A DNA stretch of 64,000 nt from Mycolicibacter arupensis (GTDB lineage: Bacteria > Actinomycetota > Actinomycetes > Mycobacteriales > Mycobacteriaceae). The stretch's first letter is position 1, and each line of letters starts with the position of its first letter. Where the stretch lies: assembly GCF_002086515.1 (NCBI RefSeq), contig NZ_MVHH01000014.1, positions 1-64,000 on the forward strand. The letters run 5' to 3'. A program made the translations under genes and the position numbers. Positions 51,407-59,654 of the stretch are shown one piece after another. Under the pieces are notes generated by a model. It was not told where the DNA came from. It did no database searches and was given only the letters and a program-made list of their open reading frames with translations.

Positions 51407-53137
51407 ATGCAACACACCCCGACCGTTCCGACCGAAAAGCCCCGCAATGGCCTGGCCGGCCTGAAGCATTGGCGCTACGACCTGCGGTCGGGCTTCACGG
51501 TGGCCCTGATCTCGCTGCCGTTCTCGATGGGAATTGCGATCACCTCCGGCGCCCCGCCGATCTGCGGGCTCGTGTCGGCGATCATCGCCGGTTTTGTCCT
51601 GCCGTTCCTGGGCGGCTCGTACGTGACCATCAGCGGCCCGGCGGCGGGACTGGCACCCGTCCTGTTCGCCAGCATGATCACGCTGGGACAGATCCACCTC
51701 GGCAAGGGCGCCCCGGAATCCGAATTGCTCGCGGCCGGATACCCCCTGGTTCTGGTCGCCATCGCCCTTGCGGGCGTGGTTCAGGTGATCCTTGCCAAGT
51801 TGAAGGTGGCCCGGCTGAGCGCCATCTTCCCGGCCGCGGCGATTCAGGGCATGCTGGCCGCGATCGGCCTGATGATCATCGCCAAGCAGATCCCGCTGTT
51901 CATGGGCGAGAAGTTCGAGGGCCGCGAATTCTGGACGATCCTGGCCGAAGTTCCCCGCCACCTCGGGTCGATGAATCGTCCGGTCTTCATCCTGGGGGTC
52001 GGTTGTCTGGCGGGACTTTTCGTCCTGACTGCGCTGCCCGGGCGGCTGCTGAAGGTGCTGCCGCCTCCGGTCTGGGTCTTCTTCGCGGGCACGCTCGCCA
52101 GCGTCTTCATCCTCAAACTGGACAAGCGCTACCTGATCGAAGTCCCCAGTTCGATCATGGACGGGATCGTCCTGCCCCAGTTCGGAACGGTGTTCGCCCA
52201 TCCCGGACTCTGGCTGGCCCTGGGATACGTGGTGCTCACCCTGGTCTTGATCGACGGTGTCGAGTCCCTGGCGACCATCGCGGCCGTCGACAGAATCGAT
52301 CCTTTTCGGCGCCGCTCCGACCCGGATCGGACGCTGCAGGCCATGGGAGCCTCCAACGTCGCCTCCAGCGTGCTCGGTGGGCTGACCATCATCCCCGGCA
52401 TGGTCAAGAGCACGGCCAACATTCTGGGCGGGGGCCGCACGCAGTGGGCCAACTTCTACAACGCCTGCTTCCTGTTGATGTTCGTGCTGCTGTTCAGCCA
52501 CCTGATCAACAAGGTCCCACTGACGGTGTTGGCCGCCGTCCTGGTCTTCATCGGCTACAAACTGTGTCGGCCGGCGGTGTGGCTCAACGTCGCACGAGTC
52601 GGAACGGAGCAGGCCGTCATCTTCGTGATCACCTTGCTCGTGACGCTCACGACGGACCTGCTCATCGGTCTGCTCGCCGGCACCGCCGTGAAATTGGTCC
52701 TGAATCTGTGGTTGGAGAGCCTGTGGCACACGTCGCGCACCGGCTCCGATTCCCCCGAGCCGAGCCTTTCCGGTCGATTCCTCAGTCTCTTCCGCAACCC
52801 GGTGACACAGCGGGAATTCACCGAGGGCGCCTACCACCTGTACCTGGATGGTTCCCTGGTCTGTTTCAACCTGTTCCACGTCATTCGGGAATTGGGGCAG
52901 CTTCCCCCGGATGCCCGGACGGTGCAGCTGCATCTGAGCTCGCGCGTGCCCCTCGTCGATCACACCACCAGTGAGACCCTGCGCTATTTCCTGGAGGAGT
53001 TCAGCGGCCAGGACCAGCGGCCGAAGCTGACGATCGAGGGTTGGCACTACATGCGGCCCCTGTCGAGGCACGAGACGAGCCCGCGGATCGCCCTGGCCGA
53101 CGTCGCGGAGTTAGGGCTCCCCCAGAGAACGGACTGA
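51407..53137 (+). CDS. SulP-family anion transporter
   Basis: This is a 576-residue SLC26/SulP transporter with about 12-14 membrane spans. The opening WRYDLRSGFTVALISLPFSMGIA, the TISGPAAGLAPVL segment and the middle block GASNVASSVLGGLTIIPGMVKSTAN are typical. The C-terminal 110 residues replace or modify the STAS domain. It may carry bicarbonate or sulfate with sodium or protons. It interrupts the order DUF6542-ispH seen in M. tuberculosis and its coding style differs from its neighbours, so horizontal acquisition is likely. The ATG at 51407 lacks a strong ribosome-binding site. Confidence 0.88.
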   Translation: MQHTPTVPTEKPRNGLAGLKHWRYDLRSGFTVALISLPFSMGIAITSGAPPICGLVSAIIAGFVLPFLGGSYVTISGPAAGLAPVLFASMITLGQIHLGKGAPESELLAAGYPLVLVAIALAGVVQVILAKLKVARLSAIFPAAAIQGMLAAIGLMIIAKQIPLFMGEKFEGREFWTILAEVPRHLGSMNRPVFILGVGCLAGLFVLTALPGRLLKVLPPPVWVFFAGTLASVFILKLDKRYLIEVPSSIMDGIVLPQFGTVFAHPGLWLALGYVVLTLVLIDGVESLATIAAVDRIDPFRRRSDPDRTLQAMGASNVASSVLGGLTIIPGMVKSTANILGGGRTQWANFYNACFLLMFVLLFSHLINKVPLTVLAAVLVFIGYKLCRPAVWLNVARVGTEQAVIFVITLLVTLTTDLLIGLLAGTAVKLVLNLWLESLWHTSRTGSDSPEPSLSGRFLSLFRNPVTQREFTEGAYHLYLDGSLVCFNLFHVIRELGQLPPDARTVQLHLSSRVPLVDHTTSETLRYFLEEFSGQDQRPKLTIEGWHYMRPLSRHETSPRIALADVAELGLPQRTD

Positions 53138-53144
53138 CCGCTGT

Positions 53145-53159
53145 GGCGCCCCGGGCGCC
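53145..53159. terminator. Short GC hairpin between convergent SulP and ispH
   Basis: GGCGCCC-C-GGGCGCC is a 15-base palindrome in the 30-base gap between the SulP stop (53137) and the ispH stop (53168). It can fold as a five-pair stem with a five-base loop. Bidirectional termination is plausible. Confidence 0.45.
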
Positions 53160-53167
53160 GCGTGCAG

Positions 53168-54184
53168 CTAGCGCCGGCTCGGGCGGATCTCGCGGGGCAG
53201 GGCGAACACCAAGGTCTCGTTGGCCGTGGCCACCGGGAACACCGTCCCGTAGCCGTACTCGCCGAGCCGCTCCAGCACGCCGCGCACCAGGATCTCCGGT
53301 ACCGACGCACCCGAGGTGACGCCGATGGTCTGCACGGGGCCGTCCTCGGGCGCCAGCCACGCCGGGTCGATGTCTTCGGCGTAGTCGACCAGGTGCGCGG
53401 CGCGGGCACCGGCACCGAGGGCCACCTCAACCAGCCGGCACGAGTTCGACGAGTTGCGTGACCCCACCACGATCACCAGCTCGCACTCCGGCGCCATCGC
53501 CTTAACCGCGGTCTGACGGTTCTGGGTGGCGTAGCAGATGTCGTCCGAGGGCGGATCCTGCAGGTTCGGGAACCGCTGGCGCAGCTTGACCACCGTCTGC
53601 ATGGTCTCGTCGACACTGAGGGTGGTCTGCGACAGCCACACCACCTTGTTCTCGTCGCGGACGGTCACCGCGGCTACCGCATCTAAGCCGTCGACCAACT
53701 GCACGTTGTTGGGTGCCTCGCCGATGATCCCGACCACCTCTTCGTGGCCGGCGTGGCCGATCAGCAGGATGTCGTAGCCGTCCCGGGCGAAGCGTTTGGC
53801 CTCGTTGTGCACCTTGGTCACCAGCGGGCAGGTCGCGTCGATCACCCGCAGACCACGTTCGGCAGCGGTCTCATGCACCGTGGGAGCCACTCCGTGTGCG
53901 GAGAACACCACCATCGCGCCTTCGGGGACCTCGTCGGTCTCGTGCACGAACACCGCGCCCGCGTTGGTCAGGGTGTCCACCACGTGCTTGTTGTGCACGA
54001 TCTCGTGCCGCACGTACACGGGAGCGCCGTGCTTCTCCAGCGCCCGCTCGACGGTCTCGACGGCCCGGTCCACACCCGCGCAGTAGCCGCGCGGCTCCGC
54101 GAGCAGCACCCGCTTACCGTCGTGGCCGGCGGGAACCGGCCCCCCGAGGCGGGAAGAGATCTCCACATGGACGGTCGGCGGCAT
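53168..54184 (-). CDS. ispH: 4-hydroxy-3-methylbut-2-enyl diphosphate reductase
   Basis: This is a 338-residue IspH (LytB). The iron-sulfur cysteines are in [28 protein letters not shown] and [14 protein letters not shown], and the conserved catalytic Glu/His segments ([35 protein letters not shown]) are intact. It is the last step of the MEP isoprenoid pathway. The ATG at 54184 is chosen; the frame extends upstream without homology. It corresponds to lytB2 (Rv1110) and is divergent from the lipid-droplet protein. Confidence 0.95.
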   Translation of the reverse strand: MPPTVHVEISSRLGGPVPAGHDGKRVLLAEPRGYCAGVDRAVETVERALEKHGAPVYVRHEIVHNKHVVDTLTNAGAVFVHETDEVPEGAMVVFSAHGVAPTVHETAAERGLRVIDATCPLVTKVHNEAKRFARDGYDILLIGHAGHEEVVGIIGEAPNNVQLVDGLDAVAAVTVRDENKVVWLSQTTLSVDETMQTVVKLRQRFPNLQDPPSDDICYATQNRQTAVKAMAPECELVIVVGSRNSSNSCRLVEVALGAGARAAHLVDYAEDIDPAWLAPEDGPVQTIGVTSGASVPEILVRGVLERLGEYGYGTVFPVATANETLVFALPREIRPSRR

Positions 54185-54281
54185 GGCAACCAGCGTACGG
54201 TCTGCCGACGCGAGACCGCCAGCTCGCGGCCACGCACCCAAATACTTGGAGATGACCGGCGGGTAAGGCAGGCTGGGGGCC

Positions 54282-54872
54282 ATGGCACCTGCACCCTTTG
54301 GAGTCCGGCTTCTGGTCGGCGCGGCAACGGTCGCGGTCGAGGAGACCCTGAAGCTGCCGCAAACCATCCTGACCTACCCGATGACGCTGGCCAGCCAGGC
54401 CGCGCACGCGGTGATGCGCTGGCAGCAGGGCGTCGCCGAGCTGGTCAACAAGGGCGACACCACCCTGGAGTCACTGTTTCCCCCCAAGGACGAGCAGCCG
54501 GAGTGGGCAACCTTCGATGACGACGACGTCGAGGACGGTTTCGACGGGGCCGGCGCGACCTTCGACGATGACGCCGACGCCGGCGCGCGTACCGAGGGGC
54601 GATTCGCCCTCTACTCCTTCAGCGAGGACGGGGCCACCCCGCCCGTCGCCGACAGCGCCCCAAGCAGCGCTGCGGACTCCGACGTGCCGACCCCCGACCT
54701 GGTCGACGAACTCGACTACGGCTCGCTGACCCTGGCCCAGCTGCGGGCCCGGCTGGCCTCGCTGAGCCTGGACGAGCTGGAGACCCTGCTCGCCTACGAA
54801 GAGGCCACCAAGGCCCGCGCACCGTTTCAGACGCTGCTGGCCAACAGGATCACCCGCACCACCGCGAAGTGA
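54282..54872 (+). CDS. Lipid-droplet-associated-type protein (Rv1109c)
   Basis: This is a 196-residue protein. The N-terminal 60 residues ([40 protein letters not shown]) form amphipathic helices that could bind lipid surfaces. The middle is a long acidic, disordered region ([18 protein letters not shown]), and the C-terminal helix [22 protein letters not shown] is conserved. Homologues are annotated as lipid-droplet-associated proteins in mycobacteria. Its stop overlaps the xseA GTG by four bases. Confidence 0.75.
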   Translation: MAPAPFGVRLLVGAATVAVEETLKLPQTILTYPMTLASQAAHAVMRWQQGVAELVNKGDTTLESLFPPKDEQPEWATFDDDDVEDGFDGAGATFDDDADAGARTEGRFALYSFSEDGATPPVADSAPSSAADSDVPTPDLVDELDYGSLTLAQLRARLASLSLDELETLLAYEEATKARAPFQTLLANRITRTTAK

Positions 54873-56140
54873 CGTCCCCCGCGCCGGGTGAATCCGCCGA
54901 GAACCCGTTCCCGGTCCGCGCGGTCGCCATCCGGGTCAAGGGCTGGATCGACCGGCTGGGTTCGGTGTGGGTGGAGGGTCAGCTGACCCAGATCAACCTG
55001 CGTCCGGGCGTGCGGACGGTATTCATGGTCTTGCGGGACCCCGCCGCGGACATGTCGCTGACGGTGACGTGCAGCCCCGAGCTGGTGGCCGGCGCCCCGG
55101 TCAAGCTGACCGAGGGCACCCAGGTGGTGGTGTGCGGCAAACCCAACTTCTACACCGCACGAGGCACCTTCTCGCTGCGCCTGACCGAGATCCGTGCGGT
55201 GGGCATCGGCGAACTGCTGGCCCGTATCGAACGACTGCGCCGGCTGCTGGATGCCGAGGGCTTGTTCGACGCCCGGCTCAAGCGGCCGATCCCGTTTCTG
55301 CCCGGCACCATCGGTTTGATCACCGGGCGGGCCAGCGCCGCCGAGCACGACGTCATGACCGTGGCCGGCACCCGCTGGCCGGCGGTGCGCTTCACGGTGC
55401 GCAACACCGCCGTCCAGGGCCCGACCGCCGTGGCCCAGATGGTCGAGGCGCTGCGTGAGCTGGACGCCGACGCGGGCGTGGAGGTGATCGTGCTGGCCCG
55501 CGGCGGCGGCAGCGTCGAGGACCTGCTGCCGTTCTCCGATGAGACCTTGTGCCGGGCGATCGCCGCGTGCCGCACCCCGGTGGTCAGCGCCATCGGCCAT
55601 GAACCCGACAGCCCGCTGTGCGACTTGGTGGCCGACCTGCGCGCGGCCACCCCCACCGATGCGGCGAAGCGCATCGTGCCCGACGCCGCCGCCGAGCAGG
55701 CGCTGGTCGATGACCTGAGGCGGCGCAGCGCGCACGCCGTGCGGCACTGGGTGGTGCGCGAGGAACGCCTGCTTACCCAGCTGCGCAGCCGCCCGGTGCT
55801 GGCCGACCCGCTGCGCGCGCTGACCGAGCGCGGCGAGCAGGTGCGGCGCGCCCTGGCGGCGGTGCGCCGCGACGTCACCCGGCTGATCGACCAACAGAGC
55901 GAACGGGTGGGGCATCTGTCGGCGCGCCTGGCTACCCTGGGCCCGGCCGCGACACTGGCGCGTGGCTACGCGGTGGTCCAGACTGTCGGCGCCGGCGGGC
56001 CGCACGTCCTGCGGTCGGTCGAGGACGCGGCGGCCGGTACCCGGTTGCGCATCCGGGTGGCCGACGGGGCCGTTGCAGCGACCAGTGAGGGGCGACTTCG
56101 TGAAGGACGACGTCTTGAAGGACTCGGCGATGGCAGCTGA
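54869..56140 (+). CDS. xseA: Exodeoxyribonuclease VII large subunit
   Basis: This is a 423-residue XseA. It has an N-terminal OB-fold (residues 15-105, [19 protein letters not shown]) and the catalytic domain with [17 protein letters not shown] and [20 protein letters not shown]. The segment [26 protein letters not shown] follows. With XseB it degrades single-stranded DNA in both directions. The GTG start overlaps the preceding gene (GTGA). It corresponds to Rv1108c. Confidence 0.95.
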   Translation: MTSPAPGESAENPFPVRAVAIRVKGWIDRLGSVWVEGQLTQINLRPGVRTVFMVLRDPAADMSLTVTCSPELVAGAPVKLTEGTQVVVCGKPNFYTARGTFSLRLTEIRAVGIGELLARIERLRRLLDAEGLFDARLKRPIPFLPGTIGLITGRASAAEHDVMTVAGTRWPAVRFTVRNTAVQGPTAVAQMVEALRELDADAGVEVIVLARGGGSVEDLLPFSDETLCRAIAACRTPVVSAIGHEPDSPLCDLVADLRAATPTDAAKRIVPDAAAEQALVDDLRRRSAHAVRHWVVREERLLTQLRSRPVLADPLRALTERGEQVRRALAAVRRDVTRLIDQQSERVGHLSARLATLGPAATLARGYAVVQTVGAGGPHVLRSVEDAAAGTRLRIRVADGAVAATSEGRLREGRRLEGLGDGS

Positions 56141-56372
56141 GCACACCGATCCGGTGACACCCGTTAGTGAGCTCGGCTACGAGCAGTGCCGAGACGAGCT
56201 CATTGATGTGGTGCAGCGACTGGAACAGGGCGGGCTGGATCTCGACGCGTCGCTGAGCCTGTGGGAACGCGGCGAGCAGCTGGCCAAACGATGCGAAGAG
56301 CACCTGGCCGGGGCCCGCCGCCGAGTGCGCGAAGCCCTGGACGCCGCACCCGGCGACGACGCCGAGGCGTGA
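56130..56372 (+). CDS. xseB: Exodeoxyribonuclease VII small subunit
   Basis: This is an 80-residue XseB with the family core [27 protein letters not shown] and [16 protein letters not shown]. The ATG at 56130 follows GAAGGA and overlaps xseA by 11 bases; a GTG at 56100 is an alternative. Several small subunits bind one XseA. The next gene, 3beta-HSD, follows after 43 bases with its own regulatory box. Confidence 0.93.
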   Translation: MAAEHTDPVTPVSELGYEQCRDELIDVVQRLEQGGLDLDASLSLWERGEQLAKRCEEHLAGARRRVREALDAAPGDDAEA

Positions 56373-56388
56373 CTTCGAACACAAGAAC

Positions 56389-56402
56389 TGAAACACGTTC
56401 AG
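56389..56402 (+). promoter_or_regulatory. KstR-like box upstream of 3beta-HSD
   Basis: TGAAACACGTTCAG matches the KstR consensus TNNAACNNGTTNNA except at the last base (G instead of A). It lies 14 bases ahead of the 3beta-HSD ATG. The wider sequence AACTGAAACACGTTCAGTT is symmetric at its ends. Control of a cholesterol dehydrogenase by KstR would be logical, but the mismatch leaves this as a candidate. Confidence 0.5.
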
Positions 56403-56415
56403 TTATGCTCGCCCG

Positions 56416-57525
56416 ATGGGTGATCCATCACTGACTACTGAACTGGGCCGGGTACTGGTCACCGGAGGCTCCGGATTCGTCGGAACCAATTTCGTGAAGA
56501 CCCTGCTGGAGCGGGGCTACCAGGTACGGTCCTTCGACCGCGCACCGTCGTCGTTGCCCGACCACCCCAACCTGGAGAAGCTCGAGGGCGACATCTGCGA
56601 CCCGGCGACGGTGGCGGCGGCGGTCGCCGGTATCGACACGGTGTTCCACACCGCCGCGCTGATCGATCTGCAGGGCGGCGCAAAGGTCACCGACGAGATC
56701 CGCCGCCGCAGCTTCGCGGTCAATGTCGACGGCACCAAGAACCTGGTCCAGGCCGGGCAACGGGCCGGGGTGAAGCGGTTCGTCTACACCGCATCCAACA
56801 GCGTGGTGATGGGCGGCAAGGCCATCTCGGGCGGTAACGAGACCATGGCCTACACCACCAAGTTCAACGACCTCTACACCGAGACCAAGGTGGTGGCCGA
56901 GAAGTTCGTTCTGGGTGAGAACGGTGTGGACGGGATGTTGACCTGCTCCATCCGCCCCTCGGGGATCTGGGGCAACGGTGACCAGACCATGTTCCGCATC
57001 CTGTTCGAAAGAGTGGTCGCCGGTCAGGTGAAGGTCCTGGTCGGCGGCAAACACGCCAAGCTGGACAACTCCTACGTGCACAACCTGATCCACGGTTTCA
57101 TCCTGGCCGCGCAGCATCTGGTGCCCGGCGGCTCGGCGCCCGGCCAGGCCTACTTCATCAACGACGGTGAACCGATCAACATGTTCGAGTTCGCCCGCCC
57201 GGTGGTGACGGCGTGCGGTGAGCCCTGGCCCCGGATCCGGGTTTCCGGCCGGATGGTTCGCGACATCATGGCGGTGTGGCAGTGGCTGCACTTCCGGTTC
57301 GGGCTGCCCAAGCCGCCGCTGGAGCCCGGCCCGGTGGAACGGCTCTACCTGGACAACTACTTCTCGATCGACAAGGCCGGACGCGACCTCGGTTACCAGC
57401 CGCTGTTCACCACCGAGCAGGCCATGGCCGATTGCCTGCCGTACTACAAGAAGCTTTTCGAACAGGTCAAGGCCGAAGCGCATCCGCACCTGGCGACCGT
57501 GGTCGCCGAGCCGCATCCGGAGTAG
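56416..57525 (+). CDS. 3beta-hydroxysteroid dehydrogenase / isomerase
   Basis: This is a 369-residue extended SDR. The NAD motif is VTGGSGFVG, and the catalytic YxxxK appears as YTETK with Ser/Thr in YTASNSVVMGG. It matches Rv1106c in length and order; that enzyme oxidises cholesterol to cholest-4-en-3-one, the first step of sterol breakdown. The ATG at 56416 is used. Upstream is a KstR-like box; downstream a hairpin overlaps the stop codon. Confidence 0.92.
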   Translation: MGDPSLTTELGRVLVTGGSGFVGTNFVKTLLERGYQVRSFDRAPSSLPDHPNLEKLEGDICDPATVAAAVAGIDTVFHTAALIDLQGGAKVTDEIRRRSFAVNVDGTKNLVQAGQRAGVKRFVYTASNSVVMGGKAISGGNETMAYTTKFNDLYTETKVVAEKFVLGENGVDGMLTCSIRPSGIWGNGDQTMFRILFERVVAGQVKVLVGGKHAKLDNSYVHNLIHGFILAAQHLVPGGSAPGQAYFINDGEPINMFEFARPVVTACGEPWPRIRVSGRMVRDIMAVWQWLHFRFGLPKPPLEPGPVERLYLDNYFSIDKAGRDLGYQPLFTTEQAMADCLPYYKKLFEQVKAEAHPHLATVVAEPHPE

Positions 57526-57550
57526 CGCCGCCTCTTCGCGAAAGGCGCTA
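57523..57550 (+). terminator. Hairpin overlapping the 3beta-HSD stop codon
   Basis: TAGCGCC (57523-57529) pairs perfectly with GGCGCTA (57544-57550) around a 14-base loop that itself contains TTCGCGAA. The stem begins at the TAG stop of the 3beta-HSD gene and lies 34 bases before the next start codon. It is a probable terminator. Confidence 0.55.
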
Positions 57551-57584
57551 TCCAGCCGTGGGCCAACGGTGACACGATAGCCAC

Positions 57585-59654
57585 GTGAACGGCGTGGGGC
57601 CGCCCCCGGAGCTGCCGGCCCTGGTGTGCGGCTCCTGCGGCACGCGGCTGCCCACGAACTTCAAGTTCTGCCACGAGTGTGGGACGCCCGCTGTGGCTGC
57701 CCCTTCACCGGCCGAATACAAACAGGTGACGGTGCTCTTCGCCGACGTGGTGCATTCGATGGAGATCGCCACGACGGTGGGTGCCGAGCGCCTGCGCGAG
57801 ATCATGGCGGCCCTCGCCGACCGCTGCGCGGCAGTGGTGCGCCGCTACGGCGCCACGATCACCCAGTGGACCGGCGACGGGATCATGGCGGTGTTCGGTG
57901 CCCCTATCGCCCTGGAAGATCACGCCGCGCGGGCCTGCCTGGCGGCCCTGGAGGTTCAGCAGGAGGCGGCCGGCGTCGGCGCCGACGTCGGCCGGCAGGA
58001 CGGCATCGAACTGCGGTTGCGGGTCGGGCTGAACTCCGGCGAGGTGATCGCGGGCGGGATCGGCTCGGGACAGTTCGGCTACGCAGCCGTGGGCGAGCAA
58101 GTCGGCATGGCCCAGCGGATGGAGTCGGTCGCCCCGCCGGGCGGGATCATGCTCAGCGCTTCGACGGCCAGGCTCGTCGACGGCACGGCATCGCTGGGGG
58201 CGGTCGAACTGGTGCAGATCAAGGGCACCGAACAACGCGTGCCCGCCCGCCAGCTGTTGGGCATGGCCGAGCGGCGTCGCGCGGTCCGGCGCGCCGAGTC
58301 GGTTCTGATCGGCAGGCGCGGGGAGCTGGCCGCCGTGGAGGCGATGCTGGATCGTGCGATCGAGGGGCGCGGCGGTGTGGCCACCGTGGTGGGGGCACCG
58401 GGCATCGGCAAAAGCCGGATGGCCCGGGAGGCTGCTGCGGCCGCGGCAGCCCGCGGAATCGACGTGGTGTGGACCTTCTGCGAGTCACACGCCAGCGACC
58501 TGCCGTTCCACGCGGTCTCGACGCTGCTGCGGGCCAGCATCGGCGTGGCCGATCAGCGCGGCGAGGACGCCCGCAGGCGGGTGCGCGAACGGGTTCGCCA
58601 TACCGATCCCCAAGACCTGCTGCTGCTCGATGACGTGTTGGGCATCGCCGACGCGGACACCGAACTACCCTATTGGGAGCCCGACACCCGCCGCAGCAAG
58701 CTGACCGCGCTGATCAATGCCGCGTCCTTGGCCCGCACCGAACCCACGCTGTTCGTCATCGAGGACACCCACTGGATGGACGTCGTCAGCGAGTCACTGA
58801 TCGCCGATTTTCTGGCGGTGGTCTCCCACACCTCATCGATGGCGCTGATCACCTATCGACCCGAGTACCGCGGAGCGCTGACGCAGTTGCCCTCCACCCA
58901 GCGCATAGTTCTTGCCCCACTCGATGATTCGGACATCACGTCACTGATGGGGCAACTGCTTGGACCGCATCCCTCGGTGACCGAGCTGGCGGCGATCATC
59001 GCTGGGCGGGCAGCCGGAAATCCGTTCTTCGCCGAAGAGATGGTGCGCGAGCTGGCCCAGCGCGGGACGTTGACGGGCGAACACGGCCGCTACCTCTGCC
59101 ACAGTGCGGCCACCGATGTCACGGTGCCCGCCACGGTGCAGGCGACCATCGAGGCCCGCATCGACAAGCTCCCCGGCAGAGCAAAACGAACATTGAGCGC
59201 GGCCGCGGTGATCGGTGCCCGCTTCGACGCCCAACTACTGCCCGCACTGGGCGTCGATCCCGATCTCGATGACCTGCTGCACGCCGAGCTGATCGATCAG
59301 GTCCGATTCACCCCCGGCGCCGAATACGCGTTTCGGCATCCGTTGATTCGCGCGGTGGCCTACGAATCGCAACTCAGATCGGATCGGGCCAACTGGCACC
59401 GGAAACTCGCCGCCGCCATCGAGCAGGGCGCCCCCGCATCGGTGGACGACAACGCGGCACTGATCGCCGAACATCTGCAGGCGGCAGGTGACCTGCACGC
59501 GGCATATTCCTGGCACATGCGTGCCGGCGCCTGGTCCACCAATCGGGACCTGGTCGCCGCGCGAGGCAGCTGGGAGCGGGCACGGCGGATCGCCGACGCC
59601 ATGCCGGCCGACTCCCCGGACCAATTGTCGATGCGTATCGCGCCAGCTCGATGA
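57585..59654 (+). CDS. Zinc-ribbon / cyclase / AAA-ATPase protein, C-terminally truncated
   Basis: This is 689 residues, GTG start. An N-terminal zinc ribbon (CGSCGT...CHECG, residues 15-33) is followed by a class III cyclase domain. The metal aspartates are at 54 and 98, but the substrate Lys is Gln94 and the transition-state Asn is Gly174. An ATPase domain follows with Walker A GAPGIGKS (270-277) and Walker B FVIEDTHW. Family members usually continue with TPR-like repeats to about 1,000 residues. Here the match stops at SMRIAP (base about 59644) and the last codons are antisense to the convergent paralogue. This is a broken 3' end. Confidence 0.85.
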   Translation: MNGVGPPPELPALVCGSCGTRLPTNFKFCHECGTPAVAAPSPAEYKQVTVLFADVVHSMEIATTVGAERLREIMAALADRCAAVVRRYGATITQWTGDGIMAVFGAPIALEDHAARACLAALEVQQEAAGVGADVGRQDGIELRLRVGLNSGEVIAGGIGSGQFGYAAVGEQVGMAQRMESVAPPGGIMLSASTARLVDGTASLGAVELVQIKGTEQRVPARQLLGMAERRRAVRRAESVLIGRRGELAAVEAMLDRAIEGRGGVATVVGAPGIGKSRMAREAAAAAAARGIDVVWTFCESHASDLPFHAVSTLLRASIGVADQRGEDARRRVRERVRHTDPQDLLLLDDVLGIADADTELPYWEPDTRRSKLTALINAASLARTEPTLFVIEDTHWMDVVSESLIADFLAVVSHTSSMALITYRPEYRGALTQLPSTQRIVLAPLDDSDITSLMGQLLGPHPSVTELAAIIAGRAAGNPFFAEEMVRELAQRGTLTGEHGRYLCHSAATDVTVPATVQATIEARIDKLPGRAKRTLSAAAVIGARFDAQLLPALGVDPDLDDLLHAELIDQVRFTPGAEYAFRHPLIRAVAYESQLRSDRANWHRKLAAAIEQGAPASVDDNAALIAEHLQAAGDLHAAYSWHMRAGAWSTNRDLVAARGSWERARRIADAMPADSPDQLSMRIAPAR

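Noticed and set aside
51191-53071. 626-codon minus-strand frame opposite the SulP gene
   Set aside because: It lacks any family motif over most of its length and mirrors SulP codons. Only its last 27 codons, outside SulP, look protein-like, too little to call a gene.
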